The translations under genes and the position numbers were made by a program. Shown here one piece after another: positions 1-8,655 of a stretch of DNA of 64,000 nt. The notes beneath the pieces were generated by a model. It did not search any database and was not told the DNA's origin. It was given only the letters and a program-made list of their open reading frames with translations. The stretch comes from Chthoniobacteraceae bacterium (GTDB lineage: Bacteria > Verrucomicrobiota > Verrucomicrobiia > Chthoniobacterales > Chthoniobacteraceae). Numbering within the stretch: position 1 is the stretch's first letter; every line of letters begins with the position of its first letter. The DNA lies in assembly GCA_947476045.1 (NCBI GenBank), contig CANJNZ010000017.1, forward strand, positions 1-64,000, given 5' to 3'.

Positions 1-285
1 GGAACTGCCCATGCGCAACCGAATCCTAGCCGCCCCCACAGTATCAGGGACCGCCCAAACCGTGCAAATGTAGTGCAGAAAAACCGAGCCCGCCGCCTCG
101 GAACCCGCATGAATGCGAGATCAGCCTCCGCGAACTGCGGAACTTGGGCTAGGAGTAAGAATAAGATTACGAATAAGACGGGGAAGATTACGAATAAGAC
201 GAGGATGCTATCCGCTTGGTTGCCGGATCACAGGGCCTATGCCAGCGCCCTATCTGCGAAGGCCAGGGGCGTCCCCTCCCGCCGT
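1..285. other. Intergenic left edge, no gene recognised
   Basis: No open frame here resembles a known protein. The only structure seen is a short tandem repeat at 163-204 (two 21-base units, listed separately). An upstream gene could end before position 1. The long plus-strand frame that begins near 73 and runs into 2.8 kb is antisense to the DUF6288 gene and is rejected. Confidence 0.5.
163..204. repeat. Short tandem repeat, 2 x 21 bases
   Basis: Two consecutive 21-base units both read AAGATTACGAATAAGACG followed by GGG or AGG. A partial unit (GTAAGAATAAGATTACGAA) precedes them. The repeat lies between the left edge and the 3' end of the DUF6288 gene. Function unknown. Confidence 0.7.
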
Positions 286-2694
286 CTACTGCGTGGCTTT
301 CTCCAAGTAGTCCTTGAGGCTCACGAGCGTGGGTGGGTTGGGGTCTTCTTCGATGATCTTCATCACTTCGAGGAGGCGGGCGTGTTCCTTGCCCATGTTT
401 TTGATTTCGTCGGCGAATTTCTTCAGCTCGGGGAGCGCGGGTTTGGCGGCTCCACGGTATTCTTTGAGAACGTCTATGGAGGTGTTGATGATGTAGCCTT
501 TGCCCCAATCCTGAAGGCGCATCATCATAATCGTGAGCGGGATTCCTTCTTCGATTTTGAGGCGGGACATGGCTTTGATCCCGGCGAGGCGGACTCCTTT
601 GGAGAACATGGTGTTGGCGGGGGCCATTTCTTTGATGCTTTTGACGATGGTGGGGGCGAGGGCTTTGGCGTCGTCGAGGGTGATGATGTCGTAGGTGGAA
701 CGCAGGCAGCCGCGCGCGGCGGAGTCGGGGTTCGATGCGATGGAGCGGATGACGGGGTAGAGCGTTTCTTTCGGAATGCCGTCGAGGGATTTGGAGAGGA
801 TGCCTTTCGGGCCGTAGGCGCCGCCGGGGTAAAAGAGCGCGTAGGCCAGCGCGCCGACGGCGAATTGCATCTGGTCGGTTTCGTCTTTCACCGTGGCGGC
901 TTTGAGCATCGCGGGAAGGACGGGCTTGGCATCCGCGCCGATGAGGCGGAGTGCTTCGGCGGCTTGCACGCGCAGCCAGCGGTCGTCGTCATTGAGCAGG
1001 CCGACGAGGGTATCGAGCGCGGGGACGGCGCGGGCTTTCAAGTGGCCGAGCGTATTCACCGCGCCGATGCGGGCGCGCGGGTCTTTGCCGTTAATCATCG
1101 CGAGCAGTTGGGGCATGACGTCGTCTTTGCGCTTGGCGAGCTCTTCCGCCGAGGAGGCGCGCTCGAGCGGCGACCAGCTACCCAAGCCGGCGAGCAGTCT
1201 GGCCGTGGTGCGCTTTTCGTGGGCGTTTTCACCGAGCCATCTTTCGGCCTCGATGGCTTCGGCAACGTCCTTGTCGCTGAGCCAGCTCGCGGGCAGCGAT
1301 TCTTTTCCCGTGATGTAAAGTTTTCTGAGCGGCAGCGCGTAGGCGAGCATGTAGGACGCGGTGGAATTGACGACGCCGTGGTAGCTGCTGGCGACCCCGC
1401 CGCCGACTTCGGTGTTCACGAAGCTGCCGTCCCATTTCCGCGCCATGTCGTAATACCAGCGCAGTTCTTTCATGAATGCCGCGAGCGCCTTCGGGCCTCC
1501 GAAATGCGCGGCGACAGGCCCCCACACGTAGGAGAAGCCATTGCCGGTGTGTCCCCATTCCCTCGATTCGTAGGAAGCGGTGACCATTTTTGTGAAGAAG
1601 GTCGTCTCTTCGCGTTTGCCTTGCAGGGCGAAAGCGACGGCGGTGATGCTGGTCTTGCCGTTATCATCGTGGCCGACGCCGGGGCGATGTTCGCCGTAGG
1701 GGACGGTTCCTTTTCCAGAGTAGTAACCGAAGAATTTGTTCGCGCGGGCGATGGCGGGTTTGAGTTCAGGCTCCTCGAAACCGCAGCGGTCCGCGAGGAT
1801 GATGGAGACGAAGCCCGGAAGGCCGGCCATGTTCACCGGGCCGTAGGGCGGGCACGGTGGATGGAGATTGCCGCTCGCATCCGGGCCGATGATGCCGTGG
1901 CCCCACGTGCCGAATTTCGTCTGCCCGCGCGAAAGGCTCGCCGTGTAGGAGCGGATGGCTGGCAGGACGGTCTTGTCGCCCGTCATCAGGAAGTATTCGG
2001 TGAGGACGAGGTTATTGTAGCCGAAGCCCCACGTTTTCATGCCGCCGTGATTGGACGACTGCCACAGCGATTCCACGTCGGGAGTCCCCGCCGCGATGGC
2101 GAGAGCGCTCTTTTTCGCAATCTCGAAATACTCCGGCTTGCCCGAGGCCAGCATCGCCAGCTCGACAATCTTCATCGAGTTTTCCTTGCCCGGTTCCTTC
2201 GCCAGCAAGGCCAGCCCCTGCTCCAAAATCTTCTTCGCCTTCGGGCAATCATACGGCGAAGTCTCGCTGTAAGTCCCCATCACTTTCAGCTTCAGCGAAA
2301 CCTCCTGAGATTTGCCCGTGCGCCAGATCGTGAGAGGCAAAATGCCGTTCGCTTTTTCCGTCTCCGCCACGCCGATGGCCCGCCCGAAACTCTTCCTCGC
2401 GTCCTCGCTAAATGGCTTGCCGAACACGCCGAGAATCACATCGCCCGTCTGCAACACGCCGTCCGCAGGCGAGCCTTTATCAATCACCGTGACGAGAATC
2501 TGCCGCGCCTGCTCCGTCATCCCGCCCTCCACAAACATCCACCCCTGCGCCCCCGTCGGCCCGAGGTTGTAGCCCTTGTCCGCCTTCGCCGGCGGAGCCT
2601 TCGTCAAATCCGGCGGCGCTGCCGCAAAACCCGGCGCGCTAGTGATGATGAGAATAGCAGCGGCGAGAGCGGAGGAGAGAAGGTGTGGTTTCAT
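286..2694 (-). CDS. DUF6288-like secreted protein with PDZ-like and HEAT-like regions
   Basis: The 802-residue product starts at the ATG (2694) that opens a clear signal peptide (MKPHLLSSALAAAILIITSA). An upstream in-frame ATG at 2736 would add 14 residues before it and is less likely. After the signal comes a short region with GPTGAQGW and a PDZ-like stretch (ILVTVIDKGSPADGVLQTGDVILGV), as in DUF6288 proteins of planctomycetes and verrucomicrobia. A long central all-helical region follows, containing GHDDNGKTS and a wholly alpha-barrel-like look. HEAT-like helices follow at roughly residues 520-640 (ARIGAVNTLGHL, LRVQAAEALRLIG). The role is unknown; a periplasmic binding or catalytic protein is plausible. 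It is the last gene of a run of minus-strand genes. Confidence 0.8.
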   Translation of the reverse strand: MKPHLLSSALAAAILIITSAPGFAAAPPDLTKAPPAKADKGYNLGPTGAQGWMFVEGGMTEQARQILVTVIDKGSPADGVLQTGDVILGVFGKPFSEDARKSFGRAIGVAETEKANGILPLTIWRTGKSQEVSLKLKVMGTYSETSPYDCPKAKKILEQGLALLAKEPGKENSMKIVELAMLASGKPEYFEIAKKSALAIAAGTPDVESLWQSSNHGGMKTWGFGYNNLVLTEYFLMTGDKTVLPAIRSYTASLSRGQTKFGTWGHGIIGPDASGNLHPPCPPYGPVNMAGLPGFVSIILADRCGFEEPELKPAIARANKFFGYYSGKGTVPYGEHRPGVGHDDNGKTSITAVAFALQGKREETTFFTKMVTASYESREWGHTGNGFSYVWGPVAAHFGGPKALAAFMKELRWYYDMARKWDGSFVNTEVGGGVASSYHGVVNSTASYMLAYALPLRKLYITGKESLPASWLSDKDVAEAIEAERWLGENAHEKRTTARLLAGLGSWSPLERASSAEELAKRKDDVMPQLLAMINGKDPRARIGAVNTLGHLKARAVPALDTLVGLLNDDDRWLRVQAAEALRLIGADAKPVLPAMLKAATVKDETDQMQFAVGALAYALFYPGGAYGPKGILSKSLDGIPKETLYPVIRSIASNPDSAARGCLRSTYDIITLDDAKALAPTIVKSIKEMAPANTMFSKGVRLAGIKAMSRLKIEEGIPLTIMMMRLQDWGKGYIINTSIDVLKEYRGAAKPALPELKKFADEIKNMGKEHARLLEVMKIIEEDPNPPTLVSLKDYLEKATQ

Positions 2695-2740
2695 CCCACC
2701 GGCAAACCGCAAAACCAGCGCGGCTGCAAGGTGCAATGCA

Positions 2741-3052
2741 TCACAAAGTCATGTGTTTGTTCCATGCGCCACGAACAGCCGCCAAATCCGCGTCACTGAG
2801 AACACCAAGTCGCCGCAGAAAAACTGTTTTCTCGGCGGTCACAAGACGGTCGAGACGCGCGACCGAAGGCTTGAGCAGTCCGGCTGCCTGCCAGTCGTTC
2901 AGTGTGACATCAAGCGCCCCGGTGTGGCTCACTGAGGTGACGCGACAGATGACGGCATCCTGTTGAAGGTCGAACAGCACCAGAGCCGGACGAATCTTGC
3001 TTCCTGTTCCCGATGTGAACGGGAACTGACAAATGAAAACCTCACCAAACAT
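2741..3052 (-). CDS. MazF/PemK-family type II toxin (endoribonuclease)
   Basis: The 103-residue product is the usual length for MazF/PemK toxins. It opens with GEVFICQFPFTSGTGSKIRP, the beta-barrel start typical of the family (G-D/E-V...F...G..K.RP), followed by the VLFD strand. The C-terminal part (LKPSVARLDRLVTAEK) matches the strand and helix that carry the conserved Ser/Thr in PemK-like proteins. Its ATG overlaps the stop codon of the upstream antitoxin by one base (TGATG), so the two are translationally coupled. Known MazF proteins cut mRNA at short sites; the target here cannot be read. Confidence 0.85.
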   Translation of the reverse strand: MFGEVFICQFPFTSGTGSKIRPALVLFDLQQDAVICRVTSVSHTGALDVTLNDWQAAGLLKPSVARLDRLVTAEKTVFLRRLGVLSDADLAAVRGAWNKHMTL

Positions 3053-3264
3053 CAGCGGCAGGAGTCGTAAATGGCGTCCTCCGGCGAATCATCGCGGAGA
3101 AATTGCTGGTAAGCACCCAGCCGCCATTCGGCGTCGCCGGTCAGTTCGTCCGTCAGGACGATGATGCGTGCCCTGCCAGTCTTGGGAAGCTGATCGGCAA
3201 TCTCCTGCGGGATGGGCAACATCCGTGAGTCGCTCAATTCTGTGGTGAATTCGATGGCGTGCAT
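3052..3264 (-). CDS. Antitoxin partner of the MazF-like toxin
   Basis: A 70-residue acidic protein directly upstream of the toxin, with a TGATG stop/start overlap. I chose the ATG at 3264 (MHAIEFTTEL). A longer frame reaches 3327, but its first 21 residues (MLASRQNGLIDPPPFE) look like non-coding read-through. The N-terminal part (SRMLPIPQEIADQLP) resembles the swapped-hairpin AbrB-like fold of MazE antitoxins. The C-terminus (WRLGAYQQFLRDDSPEDAIYD) is short and acidic, as expected for the toxin-wrapping tail. The assignment rests mainly on position and size. Confidence 0.7.
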   Translation of the reverse strand: MHAIEFTTELSDSRMLPIPQEIADQLPKTGRARIIVLTDELTGDAEWRLGAYQQFLRDDSPEDAIYDSCR

Positions 3265-3343
3265 GATGGGAGAGTATCGCTCAAAAGGAGGCGGGTCAAT
3301 CAGGCCGTTTTGGCGGGACGCGAGCAACGCATATAGTGGTCAT

Positions 3344-5215
3344 TCACTGCTTGCGCAGGAATTGCAGGAGGCGGGCGGGGTATTCGCTGAAACGGCCACC
3401 TGCGCCTTTGCGATGGTCGGGGAGCGTGGCGAGGATGGGGGTGAACGGGGCGGCTTTTTCGCCGAGGGCGGTGATAGCTTGGAGCGCGGCGATGCTGGTG
3501 TGGATGTCGTTTTGCGTGCAGTCGGCGGCTTTGCCGAGAAGGGCGATAGCGTGGGGCATGATGTCCACGCCGCCTTTGCGGACGAGGAGTTCGGCGGCGG
3601 CGATGCGGACTTCGGGAGCGGGGTCTTCGAGAAGTTTGCCGAGTTTGTAGTGCGGGGGTTTCAGAGCGTCGCCTGCATTTTTGTCGCGTATGAGGAAAGC
3701 GATCACGGCCCAGTAGCGGACGCCGCTGTCCGCATCACTGAGTGCGGCGATGAGCGCGGGGGTGTCGCTGTCTTTGTTGATGCTGGCGAGTTGGGCGGCG
3801 GCGTAGATGCGCTCGAACGGAAATTTGGCTTCGTCGTGCGCCATGTCGTAGGGCGTGCTGCCCGCGCTGCGGCGGTGCATTTCCCCCTCGGGGAGCAGGC
3901 CGACATCGCGGATGCGCGTTTCATTTTCGCGCAGGGCATCGCGGAGTTTTTGGAGCACGACGCTGTGTTCGGGCAATGCGGCGAGGTTGCGGACTTCGTC
4001 GCGGTCGGTCTGGAGATCGTAGAGTTCCTCGGCGGGTTTGGGTTTCCAAAATGCGGACTGCGCGTCGTTGAGTTTACCTTCGCGGAACATGCGCTCCCAC
4101 ACGCGCGTCGTGGGCGTCTCCCACATGTAGGCGAGGTGCTGGCCGTAGATGAGGTCGGGGCGGAAATTGCGCGCATAGACGAAGCGCCCGTCGGTCGCGC
4201 TGCGCACGCAATCGGTGCGTTCATCCATGCGCCCGCGAAAGCCGAAGAGGAATGGTTGCGCGGGTGCGATGAACTTTCCGAGAAAGGCGTGGTCTTGCAG
4301 CCAGTCGGGAGGTTTCACACCTGCGAGACTGCAAAGCGTGGGCGCGAAATCCACGAAGCTCACGAGCCGGTCGGACACGCCGCCGGGCTTCGTGCATTCG
4401 GGCGGACGGAGGTCGGCGAATTTCTCCGGGATGTAGATGACGAGCGGCACTTGCAGTCCGCGATTGAGCGGCCAGCGTTTGTTTCCCGGCATCCCGGAGC
4501 CGTGGTCGGCGTAGTAGAAAACGATGGTGTCCTCCGCGAGCCCGGCGTCGGCGAGTTCCTTCAAGCGCGCCCCGGCGACGGCGTCGGCAGCGGTCACGCC
4601 GTCGTAGTATTGCGCCCAGTCGTGGCGGACTTCCGGCGTGTCGGGATGATAGGCGGGCACGCGCACTTTCGCCGGGTCGTGGACGAGCGTGTGCGGCGTT
4701 GCGCGGATTTGGCTCTCGTGGCTTTTCTCGCAATTAAACACCGCCATGAACGGCGCGCCTTCGGGCCGGTTTTTCCAATGCGCCTTCTTCGACGATTCGT
4801 CCCACACCTTGCCGGGCGCGGCGATGTTGTAGTCCTCCTTCGCGTTATTCGTGCAGTAGTAGCCCGCCTCGCGCAGCAGTTGCGGAACCATCTTCTTGCC
4901 CGCAGGAAAAGGCACCATGCTGCGCATATGCTCCGCGCCCGTGCTGTGCGCATACATCCCGCAGATGAGCGTGGTGCGCGCGGGCGCGCAGACCGGGGCG
5001 TTCGACCAGCAATGCGTGTAGCGGATTCCCTTCGCCGCGAGCGCATCGAAAGTCGGCGTGTCCGCGTAGCTGTCGCCGTAGCAACCGACATGCGGCCCGT
5101 GGTCTTCATTCACCAGCCAGAGGATGTTCGGCTGCTTCTCCGCAGCGCCGAGCGGCGCAAATGCGGCGAGGAAAAATGCAAAGGCGGAAACAATCGCGAA
5201 GCAACGGGTGTTCAT
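3344..5215 (-). CDS. Secreted sulfatase with C-terminal HEAT repeats
   Basis: A 623-residue product. The ATG at 5215 gives a signal peptide (MNTRCFAIVSAFAFFLAAFA); the ATG at 5230 would add five residues. The sulfatase domain starts at PNILWLVNEDHGPHVGCYGD, with the metal-binding acidic residues. It carries the type I sulfatase signature C-A-P-A-R (Cys about 76), which in this family is oxidised to formylglycine. Later metal-site motifs include YADHGSGMPG. The last ~130 residues are HEAT-like repeats (LIAALSDADSGVRYWAVIAF; DPAPEVRIAAAELL), a combination common in planctomycete and verrucomicrobial sulfatases. It probably removes sulfate esters from polysaccharides in the periplasm. No maturase gene is visible nearby. 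Confidence 0.9.
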   Translation of the reverse strand: MNTRCFAIVSAFAFFLAAFAPLGAAEKQPNILWLVNEDHGPHVGCYGDSYADTPTFDALAAKGIRYTHCWSNAPVCAPARTTLICGMYAHSTGAEHMRSMVPFPAGKKMVPQLLREAGYYCTNNAKEDYNIAAPGKVWDESSKKAHWKNRPEGAPFMAVFNCEKSHESQIRATPHTLVHDPAKVRVPAYHPDTPEVRHDWAQYYDGVTAADAVAGARLKELADAGLAEDTIVFYYADHGSGMPGNKRWPLNRGLQVPLVIYIPEKFADLRPPECTKPGGVSDRLVSFVDFAPTLCSLAGVKPPDWLQDHAFLGKFIAPAQPFLFGFRGRMDERTDCVRSATDGRFVYARNFRPDLIYGQHLAYMWETPTTRVWERMFREGKLNDAQSAFWKPKPAEELYDLQTDRDEVRNLAALPEHSVVLQKLRDALRENETRIRDVGLLPEGEMHRRSAGSTPYDMAHDEAKFPFERIYAAAQLASINKDSDTPALIAALSDADSGVRYWAVIAFLIRDKNAGDALKPPHYKLGKLLEDPAPEVRIAAAELLVRKGGVDIMPHAIALLGKAADCTQNDIHTSIAALQAITALGEKAAPFTPILATLPDHRKGAGGRFSEYPARLLQFLRKQ

Positions 5216-5369
5216 GGCGTGGAGCAGCACGATGCGTCACAGCGCAACGCATGTCGAGCGACTCCCCTTCCACGCCCCGCTGCACTTTTTCGCCCGATGT
5301 GCAACTATCTGTCTGACACTATTTCCTGCAGCGCATGGTTCGGCGATTCCGGTTGGAGGCTAACGGGCA

Positions 5370-5942
5370 TCATGTGTCGGTGGTAACGTCGTCCCACTCC
5401 TGATCCTGCCAGCACGTGAGCCAGTTGTAGGCGTAGTGTCGCTCGACAACCGCTCCAGAGTCATAGCCGTTCGGAACTGGTTTTCCGCGAATCTCAGCGT
5501 CTCGGACCTCCCAATGGACATGAAAGATCGGGTCGAGAACGTCATAGATGCTCTGTGGGTCGCGGAGTCGAGCAGAGGCAATGAACTCGGAGGGATCCGA
5601 ATACAGTTCGGGCATCGCAGCAGTGGTCTGCTGGAGGTTGCACTGCTGGGTCGGAGAAATGAATGTCGGCAGCCGATGCAGTGCCCAGAGAAGTGTGTAA
5701 AGCGCCTCTGCACGCCAAGTGGCATCAACAGTCTGGTGCTGAGATGGACTCTCGCTGAGTAGAAAGGCCGCTTCGTTCGGGGTGACAGCGTCCCAAAGGC
5801 AATACTGCCTGAGCCAATGGACAATCTCACTACGGGGTTGCTGATGGCCTGCCGCGACAACGCCAAGGAGAACCACGCATCGAATCGCCACCTCCGATGG
5901 CTTGCGTAGCTTGTCGAAAGGAAGCTCATCGGTGTCGTTCAC
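5370..5942 (-). CDS. DUF4272-family protein
   Basis: A 190-residue soluble protein. It carries the DUF4272 pattern: an N-terminal SEVAIRCVVLLGVVAAGH helix, then CLWDAVTPNEAAFLLSESPSQ, then WRAEALYTLLWALHRL, and a C-terminal VVERHYAYNWLTCW. Members are short single-domain cytoplasmic proteins of unknown function, often near toxin or immunity-type genes. There is no signal peptide. The gene is separated from the sulfatase by about 150 bases and may have its own promoter. Base use is somewhat less GC-rich than in the neighbours. Confidence 0.8.
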   Translation of the reverse strand: MNDTDELPFDKLRKPSEVAIRCVVLLGVVAAGHQQPRSEIVHWLRQYCLWDAVTPNEAAFLLSESPSQHQTVDATWRAEALYTLLWALHRLPTFISPTQQCNLQQTTAAMPELYSDPSEFIASARLRDPQSIYDVLDPIFHVHWEVRDAEIRGKPVPNGYDSGAVVERHYAYNWLTCWQDQEWDDVTTDT

Positions 5943-6142
5943 AGGAGACGCGAGGAATCGCCGAACTTGTTATTATACGACTAGAAAAACATCCGCAGTC
6001 GCATAGCGGGGAGGGTGGAAGTTTGCGGGGGCTTCTGGAAATTGGCGGGGTAGGAGTCATCGGTTTCGATGGAGTTGTCGTATAGCAGTCGGGGTTTTAG
6101 GGGCGAGTTATTTGTTGGCGGTTTGGGAAGTTTATCCAGCCG
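5943..6142. other. Intergenic stretch, nothing recognised
   Basis: No convincing coding sequence or hairpin was found between the DUF4272 start and the thermonuclease remnant. On the minus strand the remnant's frame can be extended past its TAG stop for about 38 codons, but this tail resembles nothing known. Confidence 0.4.
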
Positions 6143-6317
6143 CTACTCGATAAACCGCCAAGCCCCGCGCTGGAGTTGTTTCGCCTTCGCCTCCAACTCT
6201 GCCAGTTTTGCCAGATACGCCCGCGAGTCCCTTCCATCATCGAGCGCCGTGCGAGTGTCGTAGATGCGGGCAAGGCCATTCTCGAACCGCAAAATACGAG
6301 AGGCAACCCATCGCGAT
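6143..6317 (-). pseudogene. 3' remnant of a thermonuclease (SNase)-like gene
   Basis: The minus-strand frame ending at a TAG (6143) reads ENGLARIYDTRTALDDGRDS followed by a Leu/Ala-rich helix and RGAWRF. This resembles the C-terminal end of staphylococcal-nuclease-type proteins (L..GLARIY ... LE..AK...RG.W). Everything upstream of about 6317 is a palindromic hairpin element, so the N-terminal OB-fold and catalytic residues are missing. I read this as a gene truncated by, or lost next to, the repeat element. The family call rests on a short C-terminal match and is tentative. Confidence 0.45.
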
Positions 6318-6525
6318 GAGTCCCGGAGGGACTGCCCGAGATTAGCCGGCGGTGAAGCGCAGCGAGAACCGCCGGAATGCCGCACCCAAACGATCCTGCG
6401 CCCCGGAGGGGCGCGGGAATACGCCGTCCGCCAAATTCCGCCGCCCCTGCCGGGGCGTTTGCCGTGTGTGACGGGGAACCGGTGGCTGACGCCGACCGGC
6501 TTATCAGGCAGTCCCTCCGGGACTC
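6318..6525. repeat. Hairpin (REP/BIME-like) element with 19-base perfect ends
   Basis: GAGTCCCGGAGGGACTGCC at 6318-6336 is exactly reverse-complemented at 6507-6525. Nested inside are further dyads: CCGGCGGT...ACCGCCGG, the palindrome GCGCCCCGGAGGGGCGC, and GCCCC-TGCC-GGGGC. There is no coding capacity. Structures of this type are mobilised by TnpA-REP (RAYT) proteins in other bacteria; no such gene lies in the window. Confidence 0.8.
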
Positions 6526-6550
6526 GTTGGTTGCTCGCATTCGGCTCTAG

Positions 6551-6679
6551 GGAATCGCTGATTAAATCAGAGGACGTTGTTTTCTGTCCGCAGATGGCGC
6601 AGATTTTCGCAGAGAGTGTAGACAGGTGTCTTTAAAATCTGCGCAAATCTGCGCAATCTGCGGATAAATCAGTGTTTCC
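6551..6679 (+). mobile_element. MITE copy A (IS5-like ends), 129 bp
   Basis: The element starts with GGAATCGCTGATTAAATC and ends with the reverse complement of GGAAACACTGATTTATCC. It is flanked by CTAG on the left and a diverged TTGG on the right. The body is nearly the same as copy B (10582-10709) in opposite orientation, including the CTGTCCGCAGATGGCGCAGA core. There is no open frame. Related terminal sequences occur in copy C (52532-52684). The YTAR-type target fits IS5-family transposition, by inference. Confidence 0.7.
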
Positions 6680-6762
6680 TTGGATGTGAAGGCCTGACCA
6701 TATTTCTTGTAGAACAGACACCCGCGAAGTTAGCGTGACGCTTTTCGCAGCACTACGCTTCC

Positions 6763-8640
6763 ATGTCTAAACGCTTAAAAATCCTCGGTATTTCCGCCTA
6801 TTATCACGACAGTGCGGCGGCACTTTTGTGCGACGGAGAAATCGTGGCGGCAGCCCAGGAGGAGCGTTTTACCCGCAAAAAACATGACCCGGGATTCCCT
6901 GCGGAGGCTGTCAAATTTTGCCTCGATGCGGCCGGGTGCGGAGTCGGCGACCTCGATGCGATTGCTTTTTTTGACAAGCCGATGCTGAAGTTTGAGCGTC
7001 TGCTGGAAACCTATTTCGCCTTCGCGCCGCGCGGCCTCAAGTCGTTCTTCACGGCGATGCCGGTGTGGATTCGGGAAAAGTTGTTTCTCAAAAAGATGCT
7101 GCGCGATGAACTCGCCACCATCGCAGGCGGGCGGTTCGACAAAGTGCCCCTGCTCTTTCCCGAGCATCATCTCTCGCATGCCGCCAGCGCGTTTTATCCG
7201 TCGCCGTTTGACGATGCGGCGATCCTCACCGTGGACGGCGTGGGCGAGTGGGCGACCGCTTCGCTTTGCCACGGCACGAGCGAGGGCATCACGCGCCTGA
7301 GGGAGCTGCGCTTCCCGCATTCGCTCGGGTTGCTTTACTCGGCGTTCACCTACTTCCTCGGGTTCCGTGTGAATTCCGGCGAGTATAAGCTGATGGGCCT
7401 CGCGCCCTACGGTGATCCGCTTTCGCCGGATGTAGCCCGATATAAAAAGATCATTTTTGAAACGCTCATCCACGCTGCGGATGACGGCTCGGTCTGGCTG
7501 AATCAGGATTACTTCGATTACGCGACAGGTCTGCACATGGTGCCTGCGGCGAAATGGGAACAGTTGTTTGGATTTCCGCTGCGCAAACCGGAGGAGGAAC
7601 TCGAGGCCAAGCACTGCAATCTCGGTCTCGCCATCCAGCAAGTCACCGAAGAGGTCGTGCTGCGAATGGCTCGCGAGGTGAAACGCCTCACCGGCAGCGC
7701 GAATCTCTGTCTCGCTGGCGGCGTCGCGCTCAATTGCGTCTCCAATGGAAAACTCCTTGAGTCGGGGCTTTTCGAGCGAGTCTGGATCCAGCCCGCAGCA
7801 GGCGATGCCGGCGGAGCACTCGGTGCAGCCTATGCCGCCGCGCACATTCATTTTGGAACACCGCGCGCGCCTTTAACCGGGATGGACCGGATGCAGGGCT
7901 CCTATCTCGGTGATAAGATCGAATCCACCGATGTGGATCGGGTCGTTCGCAAATACGGCGCGGTTGCGGAGACCTATGCCTCCGACGAGCAATTGTTCGC
8001 CCGTGTCGCCCAATTGCTCGACGAGGGCAACGTGATTGGGTGGGTGCAGGGACGCATGGAATGGGGCCCGCGCGCACTCGGCGGGCGGACGATTCTCGGC
8101 GACCCGCGCAGTTCCGAAATGCAGCGGAAGATGAATGTGAACGTGAAATTTCGTGAAAGCTTCCGTCCGTTTGCCCCCAGCGTGCTCGCAGAGGATGCGG
8201 ACAAATATTTCAAACTCAACGGCACGCCTTCGCCCTACATGCTGCTCGTGGCCCCCGTGCGCAGCGAAATCCACAAGCCGGAGCCGGCGGGCTACAGCGC
8301 GATGAACATCCGTGAGAAGCTCTATCACATGCGCAGCGAGCTGCCGAGCATCACGCACATTGACTACTCGGCGCGCGTGCAGACGGTTCACAAAGAGACC
8401 AACCCGCGCTACCACGCACTCATCTCCGAGTTCAAAAAGCGAACCGGATACGGCGTGGTTGTGAACACCAGTTTCAACGTGCGCGGCGAGCCCATCGTCC
8501 GCACCCCGGAGGACGCCTACCGCTGCTTCATGCGCACGGAAATTGATGCACTCGTCGTCGAGGGACATCTTTTCCTGAAAACCGCGCAGCCTGAGTGGAA
8601 GGAGCCGCGGAAGTGGCAGCAGGACTTCGTGCTCGATTAG
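6763..8640 (+). CDS. O-carbamoyltransferase (NodU/CmcH/TobZ/SxtI family)
   Basis: A 625-residue protein of the usual family length. The N-terminal Kae1-like domain starts ILGISAYYHDSAAALL and includes AQEERFTRKKHD. The metal-binding stretch EHHLSHAASAFYPSPFD is followed by ILTVDGVGEW. The C-terminal YrdC-like domain contains RMEWGPRALGGRTILGDPRS and VVNTSFNVRGEPIVRTPEDA. These enzymes first form carbamoyl-adenylate from carbamoyl phosphate and ATP, then transfer the carbamoyl group to a hydroxyl of a small molecule or sugar. It is the first gene of a four-gene cassette with an SGNH hydrolase and SxtK/SxtJ-like membrane proteins, so the substrate may be a membrane- or envelope-linked glycan or metabolite. 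The acceptor cannot be deduced. Confidence 0.93.
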   Translation: MSKRLKILGISAYYHDSAAALLCDGEIVAAAQEERFTRKKHDPGFPAEAVKFCLDAAGCGVGDLDAIAFFDKPMLKFERLLETYFAFAPRGLKSFFTAMPVWIREKLFLKKMLRDELATIAGGRFDKVPLLFPEHHLSHAASAFYPSPFDDAAILTVDGVGEWATASLCHGTSEGITRLRELRFPHSLGLLYSAFTYFLGFRVNSGEYKLMGLAPYGDPLSPDVARYKKIIFETLIHAADDGSVWLNQDYFDYATGLHMVPAAKWEQLFGFPLRKPEEELEAKHCNLGLAIQQVTEEVVLRMAREVKRLTGSANLCLAGGVALNCVSNGKLLESGLFERVWIQPAAGDAGGALGAAYAAAHIHFGTPRAPLTGMDRMQGSYLGDKIESTDVDRVVRKYGAVAETYASDEQLFARVAQLLDEGNVIGWVQGRMEWGPRALGGRTILGDPRSSEMQRKMNVNVKFRESFRPFAPSVLAEDADKYFKLNGTPSPYMLLVAPVRSEIHKPEPAGYSAMNIREKLYHMRSELPSITHIDYSARVQTVHKETNPRYHALISEFKKRTGYGVVVNTSFNVRGEPIVRTPEDAYRCFMRTEIDALVVEGHLFLKTAQPEWKEPRKWQQDFVLD

Positions 8641-8655
8641 CCGGGCACCGCCTTT

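Noticed and set aside
73-2799. Long plus-strand open frame of about 900 codons
   Set aside because: It is antisense to the DUF6288 gene and has no family features; the high GC of codon positions keeps the frame open.
3212-5386. Long plus-strand frame over the sulfatase
   Set aside because: Antisense shadow of a gene with clear sulfatase motifs and signal peptide.
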